From Gliomastix tumulicola (lineage: Eukaryota; Ascomycota; Sordariomycetes; Hypocreales; Bionectriaceae): a stretch of 64,000 nucleotides of DNA. The notes below the pieces were generated by a model. The model saw only the letters and a program-made list of their open reading frames with translations. It was not told the DNA's origin and did no database searches. Position 1 is the stretch's first letter, and each line of letters opens with the position of its first letter. The position numbers and the translations under genes are program-made. The stretch lies in the NCBI GenBank assembly GCA_001599755.1, contig BCHX01000003.1, positions 3,073,289-3,137,288 of the forward strand, written 5' to 3'. Of this stretch, positions 11,322 through 21,360 are shown in pieces.

Positions 11322-12551
11322 ATGATAAGCCTTGCAGAGATGGACAACGGTCCTGAGAACGGTAAGCTCGTCTCTCCAATAAACAGCACGCTCAGCGTAC
11401 GAGAGGGACAGGCCGAAAACCATTCGCAGGAAGACCTGACAGATGAGCATAACCTGGCGGATGAGCATGACCACAACGTCGAGATTTCGCGCGAGTGGCC
11501 AGATCGCAACGACTACGATCAAGAGACCTGGGGACATGTTCACGAAGTTCCCGAGCCAGGCACAGCTGACAGGGCTCACATTTTTGCCAAACCCTACCCG
11601 ATGAGCGACCATGAGAAGGACCAGATCCTAGCCAACTACCGCAAGGCTCTTCTCCGTCACGGGAACGGTATTAGCGGAGATTGCTCCCTTCTTGGCGATC
11701 ATCTTCGTGCCGGGGACACACCTTCCCAGAGGGCCGACAAGGAGCTCAAGGCTGTCGAGTCTCTCGGGGCCGGGGCTACAGCGGAGGTTCAAAACAACAT
11801 CATCGACCGTAATCAAGAGAGCCTTGGTCTACGAAGCACTCTGTCAACCTACCTGCAAGGGCAGACGCATTGCGAGGTCAAGTATGTCAACGAGCTATTC
11901 AGACAGCTTGACAGACTTCAGCTTGAGACGGCCACGCAGCTCTCGCACCAGGAGATTGTCCACGAGAGCGAGCTTGGATCCAAGAATGCGGAAATCCAAC
12001 AACTCGAGAGGACAGCCCAAGACAACCAGGAGAAAGTTGACAAACTTCAGACCGCAGCTTTCCAACTGGAGGTTGACAAGCAGACACAGCTGATGGAACT
12101 CCAGCAGAGGGACGCCAGAATTGCTCTCCTCGAGAAGCAGCTCGCAGCCAGCCGTCAGCAGGAGAGCACGCAGCTTTCGAGTGCAACAGAGCAGGCAAAG
12201 GAGCTAACAGAGCGCCTCGACAATCTCATCATCGACTACGAGGCTATGAATGAGGAGGCGAGGGAGCGTGAGCTGGCCTTTGATGAGGTCGTGAAAGCGC
12301 GGGACGAGGCGCGCGAGCAGTGTCAGGATCTCAACGAGAGACTCCGGATGACCGAGAACACCTACGCCTTCGCCATGGCTAGAGTCCGCGAGGCGGAGAA
12401 GGTCGGCGAGCATCCGGCAGAGAGGGAGAAGGTGATAAAGGAGCTCGAGGACGCACAGGGCAAGGTCAGGACTCTGGAGGAGCGACTCGACATTTTTGGT
12501 ATTCATTTTCAGAAGTTGAGGGCCCTGCTTTACGAGCAGAAGGGGCTCTGA
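11322..12551 (+). CDS. Coiled-coil protein of unknown function, 409 aa
   Basis: One exon; I do not recognise a family. The first 110 residues are acidic and polar and probably unstructured. From about residue 195 to the end the sequence is long alpha-helical coiled coil, rich in Glu, Gln, Leu and Arg with heptad-like spacing (QLERTAQDNQEKVDKL and IALLEKQLAASRQQ are examples). There is no signal peptide, membrane helix or catalytic motif. A second in-frame ATG lies six codons downstream at 11,340. The even codon usage, absence of stops over 410 codons and coherent coiled-coil pattern support a real gene. It may be lineage-specific; such proteins are often scaffolds or tethers, but nothing here shows which. 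Confidence 0.65.
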   Translation: MISLAEMDNGPENGKLVSPINSTLSVREGQAENHSQEDLTDEHNLADEHDHNVEISREWPDRNDYDQETWGHVHEVPEPGTADRAHIFAKPYPMSDHEKDQILANYRKALLRHGNGISGDCSLLGDHLRAGDTPSQRADKELKAVESLGAGATAEVQNNIIDRNQESLGLRSTLSTYLQGQTHCEVKYVNELFRQLDRLQLETATQLSHQEIVHESELGSKNAEIQQLERTAQDNQEKVDKLQTAAFQLEVDKQTQLMELQQRDARIALLEKQLAASRQQESTQLSSATEQAKELTERLDNLIIDYEAMNEEARERELAFDEVVKARDEAREQCQDLNERLRMTENTYAFAMARVREAEKVGEHPAEREKVIKELEDAQGKVRTLEERLDIFGIHFQKLRALLYEQKGL

Positions 12552-14702
12552 TGCGAACGAGTAATGATTCTTGATGCATGGCAACATGGCACGCGTTCGC
12601 TGTGGCTGTTCTGAATTACTACCTGGGTATAGATTTGTCTTTTCCATATAGACCAGCATGTAATTAATACCGTAATATAATAATTCTAACTTATCGAGAT
12701 ATGATTTAAAGTACCTTACCTACTAGCACACCGTATTGTTCATGAAGCGTTCTGTTCTTGATCCAACCTGGAATTGCGTGATGTCTATATAGGGTAGGTA
12801 ACGGCAATCGTGTAAGTCGCCCTGCACCGCTCCTGCCGCTTCAAGCTGGTGCTGAACCATGATCGCGCTTTCCCTGCCGAGGCCAAGAGCTTTCAAGGAA
12901 GGAGTGACCCGATCCGACGACTTTCTTTTTTCCTGGCTTGCCGCCAGTCCGGCTGTTTCTACGTCTTTGTCATCGCCACACACATCGACCTACCTAAACC
13001 TGCATCCTCTCTCCATGGATATGCCCTGCCTATAGCGTTGCTCATATGCCGCTTGTGCTTGTTTCTGCCCTCGAGGACACACCCTTGCTCATCTTCATGC
13101 AATGCTCATGCACGTCTTCGGATTTCGGCGCTGCGCCCACCGCTGCGATGTAACGCAATGGAACGGGCCAATTGTGCCCAAGCGGCCGCTAGCCTCGACA
13201 CCCCATCGCGGTCCGACGACTGCCACATTCGGGCAAATTATGTCGGTCAATAAACGGAACCTGCACCTCCATCCAGGCCCTGCCGGTCCTCTTTGGCTCT
13301 CTCGTGGAGAGGGCAACACGAGCTGCCACGCCCTCGACGAGCCGAAGAAGGATGCTTTTATATTGCACAACCACGTCACGCGCGCGGGGGGCGGTACCAC
13401 CCGTTCGGCAAGATGGCCTGGCAAGCTGTCAGCTCGTCCCGAGCTGCATCCGATGGCAGGCTTTGATCCTGGGGTACAGGGCGGCCGCCGCGTATCATAT
13501 CAATCAGTGGCACTGCGGGGCCCCTGATAAGTCATGGCTGAGCAGATATCTCGACGTCAAAGAGATCCTGATGTCTTTCCTGAACGGGCCGGAGGGGCCA
13601 TCACGACAGCGCTTCCGCCTTGTCGTGCTTTTGCTCCCGATTCGCATCTCGTGGCCCGAGCACAAGAAAGTCGAGAACACAATCTTGTTCTCTCCACCCG
13701 TCTCTATAGTTTCCCTACAGCTCTGGCCAGGCATTGTATGTCTGCTTGGGACAGAAAAATCTGGCCGAGTGGGAGGCGCGGCCGCCGGGAAAGTTCTTTG
13801 GCTATCGATATTTGTCATTTGTTGGCAGGATATGCGCTGCCGCTGGCGTGGAGACATCAGGGGGAGGAGGGGGCTCGACCATGGCTTCTTGCTGCATCAT
13901 GGTTGCTCGACCTTCCGGAACCTTTGGTGGCCAGCTCTCTGATGACTCTGATGAACTGATGGCACAAGGCCGCGTCTCAAGCAACCACGGACATGTCTTA
14001 CTTACATGATGTTGTTCGTGACGAGAGCTCTACCACCTTCCTAGTGCAACTTACCGCTTATCCGGTATCCTCGATGAAGATGCGCGTCTCCTCTGATGGG
14101 ATGGCAAGGTGACACTGAGCCGTGATTCCGTGTGGGAAGATGGACTCACGCAGGTCCTCAGAGCTACTAGTCTGGATTCCTCCTACATGACATGTTGAGG
14201 GGCCCACAGTCTGCATCACGATGCCCCCTAGATGCCTTCATTGAGGAGGCGGCAGTGCCGTTACCGAGCTATCCTTATCACCCACGGAGTATGGGTCTGC
14301 CCTGTGAGGCCGTTATGTGGCTTCTCTGACCAAGGTTCTCTCTCATGGATATCAGGCAAAGCTATAAAGACAGCCTCTCTGTCCGCGCGGCTGGGTTGAA
14401 CAGCGATCTTCCTACGATCTTCTAGAGCCCCATCGACATTTACCCTCGGGCCGGGACAGGTATCATCACATCCGCGCCGACAAGGCATCCTTGGCTATTC
14501 TTGCTTATTCAGGCTGAGGGAACTTGGATGTTGTAGAGCATTATTAGTGTTTACTTCCTCATTGCCGACACTGCGTTGGGCGTTGTCCACTCCAACAAAC
14601 CTTGACCTCCTCCCCCCGCCACCGAGAATCTTCACTCACATTCACAAACTCGCGCAACTCCGTACGACAGATTTATCATAAAGACTTACAAGAAGAACCG
14701 CC
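12552..14702. other. 2.1-kb gene-free stretch upstream of the ferric reductase gene
   Basis: Overlapping open frames of up to about 210 codons occur on the plus strand between 13,300 and 13,960, but they resemble no family and three frames are open at once, which argues against coding. The last 200 bases before 14,703 are C/T/A-rich promoter-like sequence ending in a good start context (accgccATGGCT). An iron-responsive GATA-type regulator would be expected for the downstream gene, but I did not find a convincing HGATAR cluster by eye. Confidence 0.45.
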
Positions 14703-16624
14703 ATGGCTGGTCAAACAGGCCAGTACTCGCCGGAGCGGCTGAGACAGTTCGCTCTCCGAGCCAAACACAATCATGAAGTCATGTTCATGTTTATGGGCCT
14801 CGTACTGGGGCTGGTCGCCTTGATGGTCGTGTTCCATCTCACACGTCTGCTTGGAAAGAGGTTCTGGCCAAAGAAATGCGCCTCGGACCGGCCGTCGTTT
14901 GCGGTTAGGCTGTCACGGTATGTAATGCTCTGCAGAAGTCACATTCCTCAACTTCTCGGCTTACAAGGTGGAACAGAAAAATACGAAACGTTTCGGTTCG
15001 AAAGGCACCTGCCCTTCCATCGATCGGACACGCGGGCGTCGTCGTCATCTATGTCATTATCAACCTCCTTCTGACATTCGTGCACTTGAGTAAACAGCCT
15101 ACCGGAATAGTGACTGTGTCGAACCTCGGCTCGAGAACAGCATGGTGAGTAGTACATGCCGTGGCAACTCAGCTGGGTTGTTGCACCAGGCTAACGAGAT
15201 CAACAGGATGGCGATGGCTAACCTGACGGTGACCATCTGTCTTTCCATCAAGAACACGCCGCTTTCGTACATCGCGTGGTCCTACGAGCGTATCAACATC
15301 CTACACCAAGTGGCGGGAGGTACCACCTTCTCCTTTGTTGTACTCCATGTCTCGTTCTACACCTCATACTTTGTCCACGAGGGGCGACCGACGAGGCTTC
15401 TTTACAAGGAGGAGATCTGCGGCATGGTTGCAGCGCTGTGTTTCTTGCTCCTGGTCTTCTCTGGCGCAGTGGTTCGGAACTGGTGGTATGAGCTCTTCTA
15501 CTACATGCACATCTGTTCATGGGTGGTCGGGGTCATCACGCTGGGTCTCCATCAACCCGAATTCACGAAGAAGATCGTCTTTATCACACTGACGGTCGCG
15601 GGTATCTGGGGTCTGGACCGGATTGTGCGCCTGTTGAAGCTTGCCGTGAACAGCACCTCGAACGAGGTAACGTTGCACCCGTTGCCGAATGGCGGCACCC
15701 GCGTCTACGTCAAGAAGTCTCCGCCCGGAGCTACCTCTGGGAGACATTGTTTCCTCTGGATCCCCAAAGTTCGCGGCTTTGAGTCGCATCCCTTCACCAT
15801 CGTGGCCGTGGATCCGCTCGAGTTTGTGATTGCATCCTATGATGGCTTCACGGCTGATCTGCACAAGCTCGCCTTGGCAAGTCCTGGTGCCTTCATCAAG
15901 GGAAGCGTCAACGGTGCCTATGGAACGTTCCCCGACGCACTTGAACATGATACCTTGCTTCTCATCGCTGGCGGGAGTGGTGCGTCCTTCACTTTCGGGG
16001 TTGTGCTGGATGCATTGAGGCAGATGCGACCTGAGGAGGAGAAGACCATCATCCTCGTGTGGCTCGTGAAGCACCATTGTGAGTTCGCTGCCTTATCATG
16101 CACGAGATATTACCGTACTCACACGTCACACAGCATATTTCCCCTGGTTCGCCAGCCATATCAAGAACCTTCGATCGGAGACGCGTGTCTCGCTTCGGCT
16201 GTATGTCACGCGGCAACCCAAAGCCTTGGAAGAGCCCTCCACCACGGACGATGGGAAGGATACGGCTCTTTCAACAATCGCAGCTGTGCCAACCAACTCG
16301 GAGCAAGACTCAACGGCACCCCCATCACCCATCTCGATCCACCCGTCGGCAGACCCTGAGAAGGACCTGTCCTCTGATGGGGAGATGAGTCTACCATCCG
16401 AGGATCGGCCCTCACACTATGAGCAAGTGCCTATTACGTATGAGCGTCCGGACGTGTCTGATATTATCCGAGGAGTGGTTCAGGATACGCCGGCCAACAA
16501 GCGTATTCTGGTGATGGGATGTGGTCCCAATGAACTCATGCGGACAGTCCGGAACACTTCGGCCTCGTGCATCCGAAGCGACGGTCCCGCACTCGAGGTT
16601 CACTGTGAGGAATTTGGATGGTAG
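14703..16624 (+). CDS. Ferric reductase transmembrane component (FRE family), 581 aa
   Basis: Four exons: 14703-14917, 14977-15144, 15207-16078 and 16134-16624, all joining in frame. The first acceptor is uncertain: an AAG nine bases earlier would add three residues. The enzyme moves electrons from NADPH through FAD and two hemes across the plasma membrane to reduce extracellular Fe(III) or Cu(II). Both heme pairs are visible with the family's H-x13-H spacing: His161/His175 (LHQVAGG...VVLHVSF) and His229/His243 (YMHICSW...LGLHQPE). The FAD motif HPFTIV, the NADPH motif GGSGASFTFG and the C-terminal GCGPNELMRTVRN are intact, and the chain ends in the usual aromatic EEFGW. A Ser/Pro/acidic insert of about 100 residues separates the two NADPH segments. 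No signal peptide is obvious. Length is at the lower end for FRE proteins. Confidence 0.92.
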
Positions 16625-16905
16625 CAGATGTGTGTGTGTGTGTGGGTAGTGTTTTGGAGTTATTTGATTGTCCTTTACAGCTATTTTGGTTTAGTTATTG
16701 CGGCAAAGAATTGATCGTTAACTACTAGTAGTCGTATTGCTGCGGGTGCCCTCTGACGGCCTTATCCAAGTCTTCCTTCCCCCCTCCTCACTTATCAATA
16801 TGTGATACAGATTCTATCTACCCCACCATCCTCATCGCCTTCCCTTCACTTCACTCCACCCAACAACAGATCTTCTTCTCCCACATCACAGAGTAAATCC
16901 TCGCC

Positions 16906-17964
16906 ATGCCTCCTCCCCCGCTTTCATTTCACCCTCCGCTCCTCAACTCAGCCTCTCCATGGGCTACAGATGCCTCCCACCTCCGCGCCCTGTTAGAATG
17001 TCCCTCCACTGGCGCCGTGACTACTAGAACGTCTCTCCTCGCCGGCTTCGACCACCAGCCCGAGAACCACCGCTTTGCCTTCTTCGACCCAGCCACAGCG
17101 AGGCAGTCCGGGACTGCCACATCCACCACACACTCCTTCCCAGATGCGAAGCCCCTGCCCGAGCCTACACGGGACCATGACGCGGCGAGTCTAAACAACC
17201 TCGGGTACAGCCCCCTGCCGCTTAAAGAGTACCTCTCCATCCTCCAGACCCTGGCGCGGGAGCTCCTCCCGGACACGCACCGGGGGAAGAGGAGTGAGAA
17301 GACCGTCATCATCAGCGTCACGGGCACGCCGGCCGAGGTGGCAGGCTGCTACGCCGAGATCACGGCGCACGCGGACAACAGTAGCAGCAGCAGCAGCAGC
17401 AGCAGCGGTATCCCGTTCCCGCTCGCCATGGAGATCAACCTCAGCTGTCCCAACATCCCAGGCCATCCGCCGCCAGCCTACGAGGCCGAGGCCCTGGCGT
17501 CGTACGTCGATGCCCTCCCCGCGAACCCGAGCGTGGCCGTGGGGATCAAGACCCCGCCGTACACGCACGCGGGGCAGTTCGACACCCTGATCGCGACGCT
17601 GGCAGGGGCAAGGGCCGGGGCCAAGCTGAGCTTCATCACGGCGACCAACACGCTGGGCGCGTGTCTTATCCTGGGCGAGGGCGGGGATGCCACGGTGCTG
17701 CCCGGGAGCGGCATCGGCGGCATGGCTGGGCCGCCGCTGCATCCGCTCGCTCTCGGCAATGTGGCCACGATCCGGAAGCTCCTGGACTCGACCGACGGCC
17801 TCGGGCACATTGAAATCATCGGGGTAGGCGGTGTTAGCGACGGGGACGGCTATAAGAGGATGAGAGCAGCTGGTGCATCGGCCGTCGGGCTGGCCACAAG
17901 CCTAGGCAAGCTGGGCGTGGCCGTCTTCTCCAACATAGAGGCCGACATTGGATCATCATGGTGA
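16906..17964 (+). CDS. Class 1A dihydroorotate dehydrogenase-like flavoprotein, 352 aa
   Basis: One exon. It is a TIM-barrel FMN enzyme of the cytosolic, fumarate-linked class (as in yeast Ura1 and Lactococcus PyrDA), not the mitochondrial class 2 enzyme most fungi use for pyrimidine synthesis. Visible motifs are NSASPWAT (14-21), NNLGY (97-101), the catalytic loop NLSCPN (178-183) with Cys181 as candidate active-site base, IKTPP with Lys215, TATNTLGA (245-252) and the phosphate-binding IGVGGVSDG (305-313). The N-terminal T-K-S of the bacterial enzyme reads TTRTS here, so the FMN-contacting Lys is Arg41. A run of nine Ser (about 159-167) from an AGC repeat sits in a surface loop before strand NLSCPN. 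There is no targeting sequence or membrane anchor. The reaction is probably dihydroorotate to orotate or a related oxidation. It lies 281 bp after the ferric reductase, same strand, but no link is evident. Confidence 0.88.
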   Translation: MPPPPLSFHPPLLNSASPWATDASHLRALLECPSTGAVTTRTSLLAGFDHQPENHRFAFFDPATARQSGTATSTTHSFPDAKPLPEPTRDHDAASLNNLGYSPLPLKEYLSILQTLARELLPDTHRGKRSEKTVIISVTGTPAEVAGCYAEITAHADNSSSSSSSSSGIPFPLAMEINLSCPNIPGHPPPAYEAEALASYVDALPANPSVAVGIKTPPYTHAGQFDTLIATLAGARAGAKLSFITATNTLGACLILGEGGDATVLPGSGIGGMAGPPLHPLALGNVATIRKLLDSTDGLGHIEIIGVGGVSDGDGYKRMRAAGASAVGLATSLGKLGVAVFSNIEADIGSSW

Positions 17965-18233
17965 GAGAATGCGCCGTGTAGTTATGTCGAGTAGGTAGGT
18001 TTCATTACTATCTATCAGCATCAGGGACTCGGTCCCGTTCAGTCATTATCCTGACAATATATACATCAAAAAGGACCATGATTTCGCTCGCTCGCTATAT
18101 CCCGTGAACGTCTAGTCCCAGTGACCGCCAAACCCCGCGCTGTTTATATTCGCGTATGTGCATATACAAAAGTGGCAGTATAAACGAAATCCAAAATATA
18201 TATGGATCATGATCGGATGGACGTGTGTTTCCA

Positions 18234-21200
18234 TCACGGAGAGGGCGTACCGATCACAGTACTCGCCCCCTCGCTGTGTTCTATGTCTGGAGCGGACGAT
18301 GTTCGTCTCGAAGCTGCCAGCCGGGCCCGCTCGATGCTCTTGGAGAACTTGCCCACGAAGCCCATATCCTTGGGCTCGTCTAGGGGGCCGATCTGCTCTG
18401 GCGGGTCGTGCGACCCGTGTGCAGTCGAGGCAAACTCGTCCAGGTTGAGGGTGTCGGCACTGCCGCGCCTCTGCGTGGCTCTCGTGATGACGGGCTCTAC
18501 CATCGCCTTGGCGTCCTTGCTGCCCTCCAAGAAGATGGGATAGCACATCATGAGGACTTGGAGAACGACAATGACAATGTAACTTGTCCTGACGGAACCT
18601 CCGTTGTTGATAATGGCATACATGACGAATGGAACAATTCCACCGCCAGAGCCACCCATTGTGATGAAGGCAGCGGCTCGTTTTGTCCTGCGCCCTTGGC
18701 CGCGTAGGCCGATGACGTAGACCAGAGGCCAGATAGGGCCTTCTGCAAAGAAGAAGAGAATGACCGGGATCACTCCAAGGTTGGCGTCGTCGACACGGAC
18801 GACGACGATCAGTAGGGCGAAAATGAAGGACAATGAGAGACTGATTGCCAATATGGTGCGAGGTCGAGGGAACTTTGGGTTTGATACTGAGAGGTAGGTC
18901 AGGTACCCAGTCAGGAAGCGACAAACGGCAAAGACCGTGTGGCCGATGAGCATGTAGTCTGGAATCGATACGGCGATCCCCCCTGGCTTGTCCGGATTTT
19001 CAAAGCCTGGCGTGATCAGGCCATTCCCGCGATGGTGGGGGAGGATGGAGATGAGGAGATCGCGGAAGTAGATGCTGTTGCTCTCCTGCGCAGCCGTGTA
19101 CAGGTACTGAACTGTGATGGCGAGAATAAGACTCCATGTCCGCAGCTGCAGGCCAAACATCGGCTTCTTGGGGTCGGCTGGGATGAGCTCGGCAGCTTCC
19201 TCCAGCTCCTGGTCGCTAACCTCGGGCAAGGGCATGTAGAAAAAGAACAGACCCAGGCCAGCACAAAATAGGGTGATGGCTAAATACGACCACTGGATGC
19301 TGATCAAGCTGAGGCTGGAAGTGAAGCCCTCGGTGCCAATAGTGTCGAAAAAGACGTTGTTGGCCAGCAGACCGGAGAGGACGCTGCCGACGCTGCCAAC
19401 AGCGTGGCAAAGCAGAACTCTAGTCTCGGCATACTCGGAAGGTCCGCAAAGAGTGATGAAGGCATTCGCAGCCACTTCGAGTACCGCCAGACCAAAACCA
19501 ACGACACAGTTGGATAGCATGAAGCCCCCGTATGAGTTCGTCACAGCAGAGGGCCAGAGGATGATGGTGCCAGTGCCGTAGATACAGAGCCCGCAGATGA
19601 ATGTGACCTTGAAGCCACCAATGCTCTCATCGTCGTTCTTGCGTCGCCGGCGTGAGCGGTTGTGCTCGTCACGCCGAAGGATCCATTCGCCAACGAGGAG
19701 GGGCCCGAAGAAGTAGCCTCCTGCAAAGTAAGCCGAGGTCAGGCCGAGGGTCTGCGCCTCGCTCAGATTGTTAATGGACGCGACAACATTGTTCAAGGTG
19801 TTGAGGGAGCCATAGGAGAACCCCCATAGGAAGAAGAGAATGGTGACAGTGCTGCAGTACCTGAACGACTCAGCTGCAGACGTCTTCAACATACTCTTGG
19901 GCTTTGCCATGTTGACAAACCCGAAATAGATGGCGTTGTCTCTCGGGGAAGCTGCAGCAGTTGCACTCAAACGGGCTTGGTTCGACCCTCCTACACCGTC
20001 GACAGTCTCATTGCGCCTCAGAAAGTCGTACATCGACATCGGGTCGTTGTCGTGAAGGGTATCGGGCGTGGGATGATCCAAGGTCGGGTACAGCGACAGA
20101 GCAGCAGCCGGCGGGGTGATGTTGGCTTCGACGACACTGCCCCGGCTCCGGCTTTGGCTTTGGCTGGTGGTAGGCTGCTCGTTGCTAATCGTGGGGGGTC
20201 CGCTTCCATCTGGGTCGTACAGCATGGAAGGAAGAAGCTTCAAAATCAGAGGCTTTAGTGAAGGAACACAGGCACAGGCCATGCCGATGTTGACCTCGAC
20301 CGCGCTCCACATGAAGGAGAGGGAGGCCTTCCACGCGAAATCAGCCTGACCACCAAAGGTTGTGTTGGTCGCTCCTTCATGAGAGACGGCCATCTGTAGC
20401 TCATGGATACGGACAACGTCAATAACGGTGACTGCATTGAAGATGTTAGATAGTTCCTATAGCAGCGGTGTGAAGTACGATAGCTACAAGTATGCAGGGA
20501 CTTACCGAATATACCCAAGCTGAAAGTGAGAATGAGGATGAATTTCTGTCTCGCCGGGAGATGCACTTGAATCCATGATTAGCCATTGCACGTCAGAAGA
20601 ATTGTAGCCGAGTTAGTAGTACTCACTCTTTGCCAGTGTCGCCAGTGGCAGGGCTAGCAGAGCTAGATCGGTAATCACATTGACGGGGGAGGCGCAGATG
20701 AACTCGAGGAGGAGTGGAATGCATTTGACACTCCCGGCGTAGAAGGGATTCCAGGCAGCAGAGATAGGGCTGCACTCTATATTGACAACCTTGGTTAGTA
20801 GGGGTTGGGGTGCTAGCATTGGCTTGATAGGAGGACATACGAAAGACGTTCATGAGAGTCAGGACAATGCTAGCTAGATTGACCACGACAAGGAGGAAGT
20901 AGCTGGCATAGCGAAGAACGACCTGAGTGTTCTTGGCAAGGCGTAGATAGAATATCAGAACACTTGTTTTCATCAAGGCCAGTGCTGGGTTCTGCAATTT
21001 GTGTTAGATGAGCCCCATAGAGACGAATGAAACGGCACCGGCGCTTACATATAAGATGCTGAAGACATATTCACATCTTCTCAGAACCGCACGCTGATCT
21101 GGATCGATGTTCACGTCATGGCGGCCCAGACCATGACTCACCCCTAGAATGATGGTGAACGACATGAAGAAGGCCACCAGCCAGGCCAGCATCATAACCT

Positions 21201-21360
21201 TGTCGTCCCATGATATCTTGCCCACGACGAAGTAGCGCGAGATGAGACGGCCAGTGACAAAGACAGTGGCGATGATGAGAGTGGACAGCGTGCCACCAAA
21301 GACCTGAGCCCCCCGATCCGGTACGGGGCCATCGGTAATGATGTATTGAGGTTCGGACAT
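18234..21360 (-). CDS. Rhodopsin/SAT4-like domain fused to fucose-permease-type MFS transporter, 956 aa
   Basis: Five minus-strand exons: 21360-21049, 20991-20841, 20776-20627, 20565-20506 and 20431-18234; every junction keeps frame. Residues 1 to about 290 form the seven-helix fungal rhodopsin/SAT4-like domain: ISRYFVVGKISWDD, the FQCSPISAAWNP loop, the lysine-tailed helix before RQKFILILTFSLGIF, then WSAVEVNIGMACACVPSLKP. A low-complexity Ser/Pro linker (about 295-405) leads without any stop into a complete 12-helix MFS domain (about 412-855) of the FucP/glucose-galactose type, opening with TVTILFFLWGFSYGSLNTLN. The C-terminal 100 residues are polar and cytosolic. The last exon runs uninterrupted from the end of one domain through the other, so the fusion does not depend on a doubtful intron. 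Likely a membrane sensor-transporter or simple tandem carrier; the substrate is probably a sugar. Function of the first domain is unknown. Confidence 0.85.

Noticed and set aside
13304..13942. Plus-strand frame of 212 codons before the ferric reductase gene
   Set aside because: Three frames are open together here and none has a domain or plausible codon pattern.
18234..21360. Two separate genes, a rhodopsin-like protein and an MFS transporter
   Set aside because: No stop codon or intron signal separates the two parts; the last exon is continuous through both. Kept as one gene.
14703..21360. Secondary-metabolite or siderophore cluster around the ferric reductase
   Set aside because: No synthase, hydroxylase or siderophore transporter is present; the neighbours are unrelated.
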